Of a stretch of DNA of 5,600 bases, positions 1 through 5,363 are shown one piece after another. Under the pieces are notes generated by a model. It searched no databases. It was not told the DNA's origin and saw only the letters and a program-made list of their open reading frames with translations. The stretch is taken from the NCBI GenBank assembly GCA_021811745.1, contig JAJZNH010000807.1, positions 1 to 5,600 on the forward strand. The letters are read 5' to 3'. Origin of the DNA: Acidobacteriota bacterium. Its GTDB lineage: Bacteria > Acidobacteriota > Terriglobia > Terriglobales > Acidobacteriaceae. Numbering within the stretch: the first letter of the stretch is position 1; each line of letters starts with the position of its first letter. The translations under genes were made by a program, and so were the position numbers.

Positions 1-635
1 ATATGGATTTGCCGGTGAGCCGGCACTATATCATCGATGGCGCGCAGGAATTTCAGCCATTCCTGATGGCGGTGCCGGTCGTCGCACATGGAGACGATTT
101 GGCCTTCGAGCGCATCGAGTGCGGCAAACAGCGTAGCCGTTCCGTTGCGCTTGTAATCATGGGTCATGGTGCCGCAGCGGCCCTTCTTCATTGGCAGGCC
201 GGGCTGGGTACGATCCAGAGCCTGAATCTGGCTTTTTTCATCGGCGCACAGGACGATTGCGTGCTCGGGCGGGTTCAGATACAGGCCGACGATATCCTCC
301 AGTTTCTCCTGGAACCGGGGATCGCGGCTCAACTTGAAGGTTCGTACCTGATGTGGCTTCAGTCCGTGAGCACGCCAGATACGGCGCACACTGGCTTCGC
401 TGATGCCCGCCGCATGCGCCATGGTCCGCGTCGACCAGTGCGTGGCGTTTGCCGGCTTGTTGTGCAGTGTCATCTCCACCACTCGTTTTACTCGTCGGTC
501 GGTGATGGTGGGGGTGCGGCCCGGCCGCGGCGCGTCCTTCTCCAGAGCCGCGATGCCGCCGGCGAAAAAGCGGTTCCGCCAGCGCGCCGCCTTCTCCGGC
601 GTCATGCTCATCTGCCGGGCCGCCCGATGCTCCAT
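1..635 (-). CDS. IS630-family transposase, partial, N-terminally altered
   Basis: A DDE transposase of the IS630 (Tc1/mariner-like) family, which moves an insertion sequence by cut-and-paste at TA targets. From the ATG at 635 the frame gives 211 residues and then leaves the window. Residues 6-45 match the end of the helix-turn-helix region and its linker (RQMSMTPEKAARWRNRFF, then ALEKDAPRPGRTP). Residues 46-95 form the second winged-helix part (HWSTRTMAHAAGISEASVRR). Residues 127-180 start the catalytic core: CADEKSQIQALDRTQPG holds the first catalytic Asp (D132), followed by KGRCGTMTHDYKRNGT. The second Asp and the Glu lie beyond the left edge. Family members usually have about 40-50 more N-terminal residues with the first half of the HTH. 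The upstream sequence, open in this frame to about 851 with possible GTG (752) or TTG (827) starts, does not resemble that region, and no clear ribosome binding site precedes the ATG. I infer a decayed or recombined copy, probably inactive. Confidence 0.85.
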   Translation of the reverse strand, partial: MEHRAARQMSMTPEKAARWRNRFFAGGIAALEKDAPRPGRTPTITDRRVKRVVEMTLHNKPANATHWSTRTMAHAAGISEASVRRIWRAHGLKPHQVRTFKLSRDPRFQEKLEDIVGLYLNPPEHAIVLCADEKSQIQALDRTQPGLPMKKGRCGTMTHDYKRNGTATLFAALDALEGQIVSMCDDRHRHQEWLKFLRAIDDIVPAHRQIH

Positions 636-640
636 GTCCC
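1..640 (-). mobile_element. IS630-type insertion sequence remnant (partial)
   Basis: This is the part of the element identified by its transposase gene. I could not recognise a terminal inverted repeat or TA duplication on the right side. The family-like sequence ends abruptly inside the HTH region, so the right boundary near 640 marks where similarity ends and is not a mapped terminus. The other end lies outside the window. Confidence 0.5.
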
Positions 641-1123
641 CGCTCTTGGGAGGTGGGAACCGCCGGCTGCCCCACTCCTCCAAAGCCCAACTCTGGACGA
701 AAACGGGGCCCCGGGCCTCGCTGTTGGAACCCGGGATACCAGGAACCTCCACCCGATCCCTTCTCTCCAGTCCGCCTCGCCGCTGTTTCACCTGCTCCGC
801 GATACGTGGAGGATCGCGCTCTCCCAACGGGCGTCGTCCGGCCCAATCCTGTCAATTCCCCTTTCCGCCGTCTGACCTTTCAACTCATTCATCTCCAAGC
901 CCATCTTCCTCGACCGCCTCTGCGGGTAAATTTGTCCGATCCTGCTATCCTGATCGCGAAGTCGAGAGGGGGTGCCGCACTCTCCGTCTCGTGGCCGCTG
1001 TCCCCATGGGGAGCTTCTCATGCCGGAAGAAAGCGTGGACTCCGGTGGTCTTCGGGTCAGGGAAATGCACACGGCGTGGTGAAAACGCCGCAAAATGCGC
1101 CCTAACTCCTTTGCTCTCTAATT

Positions 1124-1156
1124 TTTGCCGGCAAATATATGCCCTTTCAAATATAT
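1124..1156. repeat. AT-rich palindrome and spaced direct repeat
   Basis: A perfect 12-base palindrome, TTTGCCGGCAAA, lies at 1124-1135. The 9-base word CAAATATAT occurs at 1132-1140 and again at 1148-1156, so the copies start 16 bases apart and the first overlaps the palindrome. The block sits in an AT-rich island about 140-170 bases before the isomerase start, in otherwise GC-rich DNA. It could be a protein-binding site or part of a promoter region. I could not find a convincing pair of -35 and -10 boxes in it. Confidence 0.45.
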
Positions 1157-1211
1157 ACAGAGAGGCACACCCCTCAAGTTACTGAAAAAAGAATATTTAC
1201 TCCCAGGGATT

Positions 1212-1227
1212 GGGGGGGGGTACCCCC
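1212..1227. repeat. G9 homopolymer running into a 12-base palindrome
   Basis: Nine consecutive G occupy 1212-1220. The last five form the left arm of GGGGGTACCCCC at 1216-1227. The tract lies 72 bases before the isomerase ATG, outside any coding region. Tracts of this length are prone to slipped-strand length change, and the symmetric half could fold or bind a protein. Any regulatory effect is inference. Confidence 0.5.
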
Positions 1228-1246
1228 GCAGGCGAGTGGCGCCGCC

Positions 1247-1271
1247 CCGTTGCATGATAAATTTTCAACGG
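1247..1271. promoter_or_regulatory. Inverted repeat upstream of the isomerase gene
   Basis: CCGTTG at 1247-1252 and CAACGG at 1266-1271 are exact reverse complements separated by 13 AT-rich bases. The element ends 21 bases before the isomerase ATG. It is followed at once by a smaller dyad, ATCG-ttt-CGAT at 1272-1282, that abuts the Shine-Dalgarno GGAG at 1283-1286. It may be an operator or an mRNA leader stem; six-base arms can also occur by chance. Confidence 0.35.
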
Positions 1272-1292
1272 ATCGTTTCGATGGAGTAACCG

Positions 1293-2090
1293 ATGCCACG
1301 CTTCGCAGCCAACCTCAGTTTGATGTACAACGAGCACACCTTTCTTGACCGTTTCGCCGCCGCCGCCATGGACGGCTTCACGGCCGTCGAGTTCCTCTTC
1401 CCCTACGACCATCCAGCCCACATTGTGGCTGACCGGCTGAAGCAGAACGGCCTGCGCCAGGTCCTCTTCAACGCCCCTCCCGGCGACTGGGCCGCCGGCG
1501 AACGCGGCATCGCTGCCCTGCCGGGCCGCGAGCAGGAGTTCCGCGACGGCTTTCTGCGCGCCATCGAATACGCCCACGCCCTCGAGTGCCCGCGTATCCA
1601 CGCCATGGCCGGTCTCGCCCCCGCCGGCGCCGATCGCGCCCGCCTGCGCGCAACCTACCTCGCCAACCTCGCCTGGGCCGCGGACCAAGCCCTGCCCGCC
1701 GGCATTCAAGTGCTCATCGAGCCCATCGCCCAACGCAACATCCCAGGCTTCTTCCTCAACCGTCAGGACGAAGGCCACGCCATCGCCGCCGAAACCGGCA
1801 AGCCAAATCTGAAAATCCTCATGGATCTCTTCCATTGCCAGGTGGAAGAAGGCGATCTGGCCACCAAGATTCGCAAGTACCTCGGTGATCCCACGCAGAC
1901 GCGTGTCGGCCACTTCCAGATTGCCGGCGTCCCCGAGCGCCACGAGCCTTCGACCGGCGAGGTCCGCTACGGCTACCTCTTCGACCTGATTGACCAGCTT
2001 GGGTACGAAGGCTGGATCGGCTGCGAATACGTCCCCGCGGCCGGAACCCCGGAGGGCCTGGGCTGGTTCAAAAATCCGCAGCCCGCCTGA
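1293..2090 (+). CDS. hyi: Hydroxypyruvate isomerase family protein (Hyi/OtnI-like TIM barrel)
   Basis: A 265-residue cytoplasmic sugar-isomerase-like TIM barrel of the xylose isomerase / AP endonuclease 2 fold. Characterised relatives interconvert hydroxypyruvate and tartronate semialdehyde (Hyi, glyoxylate metabolism) or isomerise 2-oxo-tetronate (OtnI). It aligns with E. coli Hyi from end to end as I recall that sequence. Shared blocks are the N-terminal [27 protein letters not shown] (32-39), [20 protein letters not shown] (64-83) with the typical GERGIA loop, LIEPI (141-145), [11 protein letters not shown] (173-183), GHFQIAG (206-212), GEVRYGYLF (222-230) and GCEY (243-246). The likely metal and catalytic ligands are E143, D178, Q209 and E245. 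The length is normal for the family. The ATG at 1293 is favoured because GGAG at 1283-1286 lies six bases upstream and because the protein starts exactly where relatives do. No pathway partner is adjacent, so the substrate cannot be settled between Hyi and OtnI types. Its 3' end overlaps the terminator of the convergent gene. Confidence 0.9.
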   Translation: MPRFAANLSLMYNEHTFLDRFAAAAMDGFTAVEFLFPYDHPAHIVADRLKQNGLRQVLFNAPPGDWAAGERGIAALPGREQEFRDGFLRAIEYAHALECPRIHAMAGLAPAGADRARLRATYLANLAWAADQALPAGIQVLIEPIAQRNIPGFFLNRQDEGHAIAAETGKPNLKILMDLFHCQVEEGDLATKIRKYLGDPTQTRVGHFQIAGVPERHEPSTGEVRYGYLFDLIDQLGYEGWIGCEYVPAAGTPEGLGWFKNPQPA

Positions 2091-2101
2091 GAGCGGGCTG
2101 C
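2070..2101 (-). terminator. Intrinsic terminator of the UPF0182 gene, inside the isomerase 3' end
   Basis: GCAGCCCGC at 2078-2086 and GCGGGCTGC at 2093-2101 form a perfect 9-base-pair GC-rich stem with a 6-base loop. Reading the minus strand, the stem is followed by GGA and then five T (2074 down to 2070), the layout of a rho-independent terminator, and it starts 26 bases after the UPF0182 stop codon. In the plus direction no T run follows, so it should end isomerase transcription poorly. The left arm and loop include the last codons and the TGA stop of the isomerase gene. Confidence 0.75.
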
Positions 2102-2126
2102 CGGTCGGAGCGCTCTAGTCGCGCGT

Positions 2127-4943
2127 TTATCTCGCCCGCGCGTTCAGCTTGCCGAGAACGGCCTTCAAATCGTCCAGCTTCTTCCCGGCCTCGCCCAATC
2201 TTCCGGCCGCTGTCAGGCTCTGGTATTCGTTGAAGTCCTGGCTGGCCTGTTGAATGAGTGCGTTCACACTTTCCGCCGGTTGCGGTGTTCCCCCGGCCAC
2301 CGGCGCCGACGTGGCCTGCGGCGCAGCAGCCGTCGCGGTCAACGAAGATGATGCCGTGCCGAAGAGCGAGGCCAGCGCCGTTCCAAAGTCCGGCCCGTAG
2401 GCCAAACGGTCCTGCAGCGCCAGCACCACCAGCCGCAGCTCCGGCATTGGGCTTTGCGCCGCCTGTAGATAGATCGGTTCCGCGTAGAGCAGCGTCTTGC
2501 CCAGCGGAATCACCAGCAGGTTGCCGCGAAGCACATGCGAGCCTTGCTGGTTCCACAGCGTAAGCTGCCCTGAGATCTGGGCGTTCTGGTCGATGCGCGC
2601 CTCCACCTGCTGCGGCCCGTCCACCAGCCTGGTCTTAGGAAAGTCGTAGACAATGGCGGTGCCGTAGTTCTTCCCGTCGCAGCGCGCCGCAATCCATCCG
2701 ATCATGTTGTTGCGGTTGAGCGGCGTGAAGGGCAGAATCTCCACGAACTCCAGCTTCGTGTCTCCCGGCAGCTTCATGAGCACAAAATTCGGCTCCATCG
2801 TCTGTGGAGCTTGATCGCCGCCCTCGCCCATTCCGGTCTCCGTGGCCACCGTCCATTGGTCTTCGCGGTTATAGAACACTTCGGGATCGATCATGTGGTA
2901 AAGCCCGTAAACCTGCGCCTGCACGCTGAGCAGCGGCTTCGGATAGCGCACGTGCTTGCGCAGCCAGGCCGGCATCGCCGATGCATCCTTGAACATCCCC
3001 GGAAAGAGGTCGCGCCATGCGGAGATGATGGGATCCTCCTTGTCAAAGACATAGAAGGTAACCGTCCCGTTGTAGGCGTCGACCACCACCTTCACGCTGT
3101 TGCGGATGTAGTTGATCGTCTGGTCGCCCAGGTTCTCCTCGGCCGAGTAAGGATAGGTGTTGGATGAGGTGAAGGCGTCGATAATCCAGTAAAGCTGCCC
3201 GTCATCGCCCACGACGATGTAAGGGTCGCTGTCGAAGGTCAGGAACGGCGCTAGCGCGGCCACCCGCGCGCTCACGTTGCGCCGCATCAGCAGCCGGCTT
3301 CGCGCGGTAATATCGTCGCTGAACGGCACCTTAGTGGTGTCGCCGCGGTCGAAGGCAATTAGTGAGCGGCGCAAAAGGCCGCCCATCACGATGCCTCCCG
3401 TCCCTTGGTATGTGTTGTAATCGTTCGTCTCGCCCTGCGGGTAATTGAACTCCCGCTGGCCCGTCTTAACATACACGTCGGTGTTGGTCATCTCGCCGAA
3501 GTAAATCTCGGGCCGCGTCACCTTCAGCCCGGGCACGGTGCTCTGTACAGGCATGTTGCTCAGCAGCAGCTCCGGTAGGCCCTCCGGCGTGAAGCCGTTC
3601 ACGTTATTCATCGTCACGCCGTAGCCGTGTGTGTAGATCAGCTTGTCGTTGATCCAGTTGCTGCTGCTGGCGGGCAGTTTGTTCTGGTCCAGCTCGCGTA
3701 CCGCCAGCATCACCTCGGTCAGGTTGCCGTTGATCATGTAGCGGTCGATGTCGATGCCCGGAAAGTCGTAGTAGGTGCGGATCTCCTGCACCTGGCGCAG
3801 CGTATCTTGGAGCGCCTGCACGTCCCATAGCCGGATATTGTCAAGCGTCGCCTTGTCGTTGTTGGGATCGATGGCGTTGGTGTTGGTCTCGGCGGGAAAT
3901 TCAAACTGCGAGAATTTGTCCAAGCCATAGGCGCGGCGTGTCATCCCGATGTTGTGTGATATGTAAGGCCGTTCCCGGTTCAGTTGGTTGGGCTTCACGA
4001 TAAAGGTGCTCACGTACCATCCGGCGATGCCCACCACCATATAACATGCCACCCCCGGAGCGATGGCCGCCGCCACCCAGCGCCCGCGTGGTTCTCTCAC
4101 TCCGCCAGCGATGGCGATCCCCGCTCCGATCACCAGCGCCGCCGCTACGAACAAGAGCCCCGTGACCCTGATGTGCGCGTCGGTGTAGTCCACGCCGGAG
4201 AAGATCGTGTGCTGTTGCATCAGCAGTCCGAAGCGAGAGATGTAAACCTGGAACGCAATGGTGAGCAGCAGGAATCCAACCGCAATGGAAACCCCGCGCC
4301 ACGGTAAAGGAGCATACCTTGCGGAAGTTCCACGCAGTGCATTCGCCCCTCCCGCCACCAGCAGAAACAGCCCGGCGAGAATGGTCACCAGCACTCCCAG
4401 CGTCAGCAGCCATCCGCCCACCATCTGCCACGCGGGCAGCGTGAACAGGTAGAAGTCGAGCGGCCGCCCGAAGATGGGGTCGAGGATTCCAGTGCTGGCG
4501 TGAGGCGCGTACAGGAACAGCGCCAGCGTGGTCCATTGCGCCTCCATCGCCGCGCCCGTGGCCAGCGCCACTACCAGCGAAATGCCGATGGACGCGAAGC
4601 GCAATACCTTCGCCACCGGCAGCTCGACGGGCTGCCCGCCAATGAAGATCGTGTGTGTGTCCGGCAGGTCACGGTCATGGGCCCGCTTGAGCGCGTGAAA
4701 CGCCGCATACACAACCGCAAAGGTGACCGCTGCGAAGATCAGAAAGACTGCCCACTCCAGCCGCAGCGTCGTCCAGAACACCTGCGCATAGCCCAGGGAC
4801 CGGAACCACAGCAGGTCTACCCAGTAGGAGATCGCGGTTCGTCCACCGAAGACAACAAGAATAACGATGGCAGCAACGGCAAATAAGCCCCAGCGCCGCG
4901 ACCCACCACCCCCGCGTGTCGGCCAATCGATTGTTTCGGGCAT
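2127..4943 (-). CDS. UPF0182 family (COG1615) integral membrane protein, function unknown
   Basis: A complete 938-residue protein of UPF0182, large membrane proteins with no established biochemical role. Seven hydrophobic segments are visible near residues 18-34, 62-83, 115-134, 171-197, 217-235, 261-281 and 288-313, followed by a large domain, probably extracytoplasmic, at about 315-860. Family landmarks include ISRFGLLMQQHTIFSGVDYT (235-254), RPYISHNIGMTRRAYGLD (325-342), YYDFPGIDIDRY (391-402), HGYGVTMNNVNGFTPEGLPE (439-458), RPEIYFGE (477-484), YIRNSVKVVVDAYNGTVTFY (612-631) and RGNLLVIPLGKTLLYAEPIY (806-825). Residues 866-892 are a low-complexity Ala/Thr/Pro/Ser linker, and the last 46 residues look helical and charged (NALIQQASQDFNEYQSL to the end). 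The ATG at 4943 is supported by GGAG at 4951-4954, seven bases upstream, with a second AGGAG at 4956-4960, and by its position just before the first membrane segment. No frameshift is seen. It is convergent with the isomerase and appears to be transcribed alone. Confidence 0.95.
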   Translation of the reverse strand: MPETIDWPTRGGGGSRRWGLFAVAAIVILVVFGGRTAISYWVDLLWFRSLGYAQVFWTTLRLEWAVFLIFAAVTFAVVYAAFHALKRAHDRDLPDTHTIFIGGQPVELPVAKVLRFASIGISLVVALATGAAMEAQWTTLALFLYAPHASTGILDPIFGRPLDFYLFTLPAWQMVGGWLLTLGVLVTILAGLFLLVAGGANALRGTSARYAPLPWRGVSIAVGFLLLTIAFQVYISRFGLLMQQHTIFSGVDYTDAHIRVTGLLFVAAALVIGAGIAIAGGVREPRGRWVAAAIAPGVACYMVVGIAGWYVSTFIVKPNQLNRERPYISHNIGMTRRAYGLDKFSQFEFPAETNTNAIDPNNDKATLDNIRLWDVQALQDTLRQVQEIRTYYDFPGIDIDRYMINGNLTEVMLAVRELDQNKLPASSSNWINDKLIYTHGYGVTMNNVNGFTPEGLPELLLSNMPVQSTVPGLKVTRPEIYFGEMTNTDVYVKTGQREFNYPQGETNDYNTYQGTGGIVMGGLLRRSLIAFDRGDTTKVPFSDDITARSRLLMRRNVSARVAALAPFLTFDSDPYIVVGDDGQLYWIIDAFTSSNTYPYSAEENLGDQTINYIRNSVKVVVDAYNGTVTFYVFDKEDPIISAWRDLFPGMFKDASAMPAWLRKHVRYPKPLLSVQAQVYGLYHMIDPEVFYNREDQWTVATETGMGEGGDQAPQTMEPNFVLMKLPGDTKLEFVEILPFTPLNRNNMIGWIAARCDGKNYGTAIVYDFPKTRLVDGPQQVEARIDQNAQISGQLTLWNQQGSHVLRGNLLVIPLGKTLLYAEPIYLQAAQSPMPELRLVVLALQDRLAYGPDFGTALASLFGTASSSLTATAAAPQATSAPVAGGTPQPAESVNALIQQASQDFNEYQSLTAAGRLGEAGKKLDDLKAVLGKLNARAR

Positions 4944-4977
4944 TTACCCACTCCGCTCCTGAGCATTTCACATCTCG

Positions 4978-4996
4978 CACTGCCGTGATGGCAGTG
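4978..4996 (-). promoter_or_regulatory. Leader hairpin upstream of the UPF0182 gene
   Basis: CACTGCC at 4978-4984 and GGCAGTG at 4990-4996 form a perfect 7-base-pair stem with a 5-base loop. If transcription of the UPF0182 gene starts upstream, the stem lies in its mRNA leader, ending 34 bases before the start codon and 17 bases before the AGGAG at 4956-4960. No T tract follows, so it does not look like a terminator or attenuator on its own. It could also be a DNA operator. Confidence 0.4.
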
Positions 4997-5114
4997 TGCA
5001 AGGTGGCCCATTGCAATCGGGAAGAACCGCTTTGCCCTACGGCTTCTAGAGAAAGTAAAAATGAAACTGCCGTAGCAATCTGCGTATACTCAGGTACCTT
5101 AGCATTGTAGCGCC

Positions 5115-5143
5115 GCGAATTCGCCCCGCCGGGGCGGATTTGC
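5115..5143. repeat. Strong GC-rich palindrome with imperfect extension
   Basis: The core at 5122-5136 (CGCCCCG-C-CGGGGCG) is a perfect 15-base palindrome about a single central base. The symmetry extends outward with AAT/ATT and two further G-C pairs, giving arms 5115-5128 and 5130-5143 with only two non-Watson-Crick positions. No T tract follows on either strand, and there is no nearby upstream gene to terminate. It lies about 60 bases before the plus-strand -35 box and could be a protein-binding site or a leader structure for the minus-strand gene. Confidence 0.45.
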
Positions 5144-5203
5144 CGAATGACATTGCTTCTCTTCTGCATCTCATCACGAGGTTCTACCCAATTCAATGAG
5201 CCG

Positions 5204-5218
5204 TTGACAGGGTGTCAA
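5204..5218. promoter_or_regulatory. Operator-like dyad covering the -35 box
   Basis: TTGACA-ggg-TGTCAA is a perfect inverted repeat with 6-base arms whose left arm is the -35 hexamer itself and whose right arm lies in the spacer. A dimeric repressor bound here would block RNA polymerase. The regulator cannot be named: none is encoded in the window, and the motif does not point to one family. Confidence 0.5.
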
Positions 5219-5231
5219 CGGAGATTAGAAT
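5204..5231 (+). promoter_or_regulatory. Sigma-70-type promoter of the FAD oxidoreductase gene
   Basis: A perfect -35 hexamer, TTGACA (5204-5209), and a five-of-six -10 hexamer, TAGAAT (5226-5231), are separated by 16 bases. Transcription should start near 5238, giving a leader of about 125 bases before the ATG at 5364. This is the only near-consensus promoter I found in the window. Confidence 0.7.
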
Positions 5232-5335
5232 GGCAACCGGATCGCCGCACCATCATCAGGCCGGTGCTATGGCCCCGTTTGTGTTTCCCCCGCGCGCCGA
5301 ACGCTAAAGAAAAGAAGTCGAAGACGTGTCTTTGC

Positions 5336-5349
5336 CGCAATAGATTGCG
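5336..5349. promoter_or_regulatory. Dyad abutting the oxidoreductase ribosome binding site
   Basis: CGCAAT-ag-ATTGCG is a perfect 14-base inverted repeat whose last base is the first base of the likely Shine-Dalgarno GAGG (5349-5352). In mRNA it could fold only as a short stem with a loop of about six bases, so a DNA-binding role is as plausible as translational control. Confidence 0.4.
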
Positions 5350-5363
5350 AGGTGTAGAAATAT

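Larger units (their letters stand above)
636..1292. other. Long non-coding stretch between transposase remnant and isomerase
   Basis: I see no credible gene here. Several long frames are open on both strands between about 640 and 1185, but their translations are rich in Arg, Pro, Ser and Gly, overlap each other and resemble no family I know, as expected of GC-rich non-coding DNA. Short symmetric elements are present: a 10-base palindrome at 704-713 (CGGGGCCCCG), a 12-base palindrome at 1001-1012 (TCCCCATGGGGA), and a 6-base-pair stem at 1072-1077 / 1085-1090 without a T tract. A 20-codon frame at 1020-1082 has a good Shine-Dalgarno sequence (GGGGAG, 6 bases before its ATG) but no other support. 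Base composition changes sharply at about 1115-1200, which is AT-rich. The last 170 bases hold the candidate regulatory elements of the isomerase, listed separately. Confidence 0.6.
4944..5363. other. Divergent intergenic region, UPF0182 / FAD oxidoreductase
   Basis: About 420 bases separate two divergently transcribed genes. It carries a strong plus-strand promoter and several dyads listed separately, but no gene that I can support. Frames running into it from either side have translations unlike any family I know. For the minus-strand gene I could only find an isolated -10-like TACAAT (minus strand, 5109 down to 5104) with no matching -35 box at 16-18 bases, so its promoter is unresolved. 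Confidence 0.55.

Noticed and set aside
238..855. Minus-strand 205-codon frame overlapping the transposase
   Set aside because: It is a different frame of the same strand with a Gly/Arg/His-rich translation; the motif-bearing frame is the one starting at 635.
3..875. Long plus-strand open frame over the transposase region
   Set aside because: It lies antisense to a frame with clear IS630 transposase motifs, and its own translation resembles no family. It is a GC-driven shadow.
1001..1012. TCCCCATGGGGA palindrome
   Set aside because: It is an isolated 12-base GC palindrome without a T tract, repeat partner or gene context; in GC-rich DNA this can arise by chance.
788..1093. Minus-strand 101-codon frame in the long intergenic stretch
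   Set aside because: Its start lacks a convincing ribosome binding site, the translation has no recognisable domain, and other frames over the same bases are equally open.
1125..1159. TTGCCG ... TATATA/TATACA as a promoter for the isomerase
   Set aside because: The spacing between the hexamers is 21 bases or more, outside the usual range, and other pairings in the island are weak.
1197..1943. Minus-strand 248-codon frame opposite the isomerase
   Set aside because: It is antisense to a full-length Hyi-family protein whose residues are conserved end to end. The long open frame follows from codon bias in GC-rich DNA.
5104..5109. TACAAT on the minus strand as a -10 box for the UPF0182 gene
   Set aside because: No acceptable -35 hexamer occurs 16-18 bases upstream, where the sequence is the GC palindrome, so I did not call a promoter.
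4675..5196. Minus-strand 173-codon frame upstream of and overlapping UPF0182
   Set aside because: It overlaps the UPF0182 N-terminal coding region in another frame and has no family resemblance. It is best read as non-coding leader plus a shadow.
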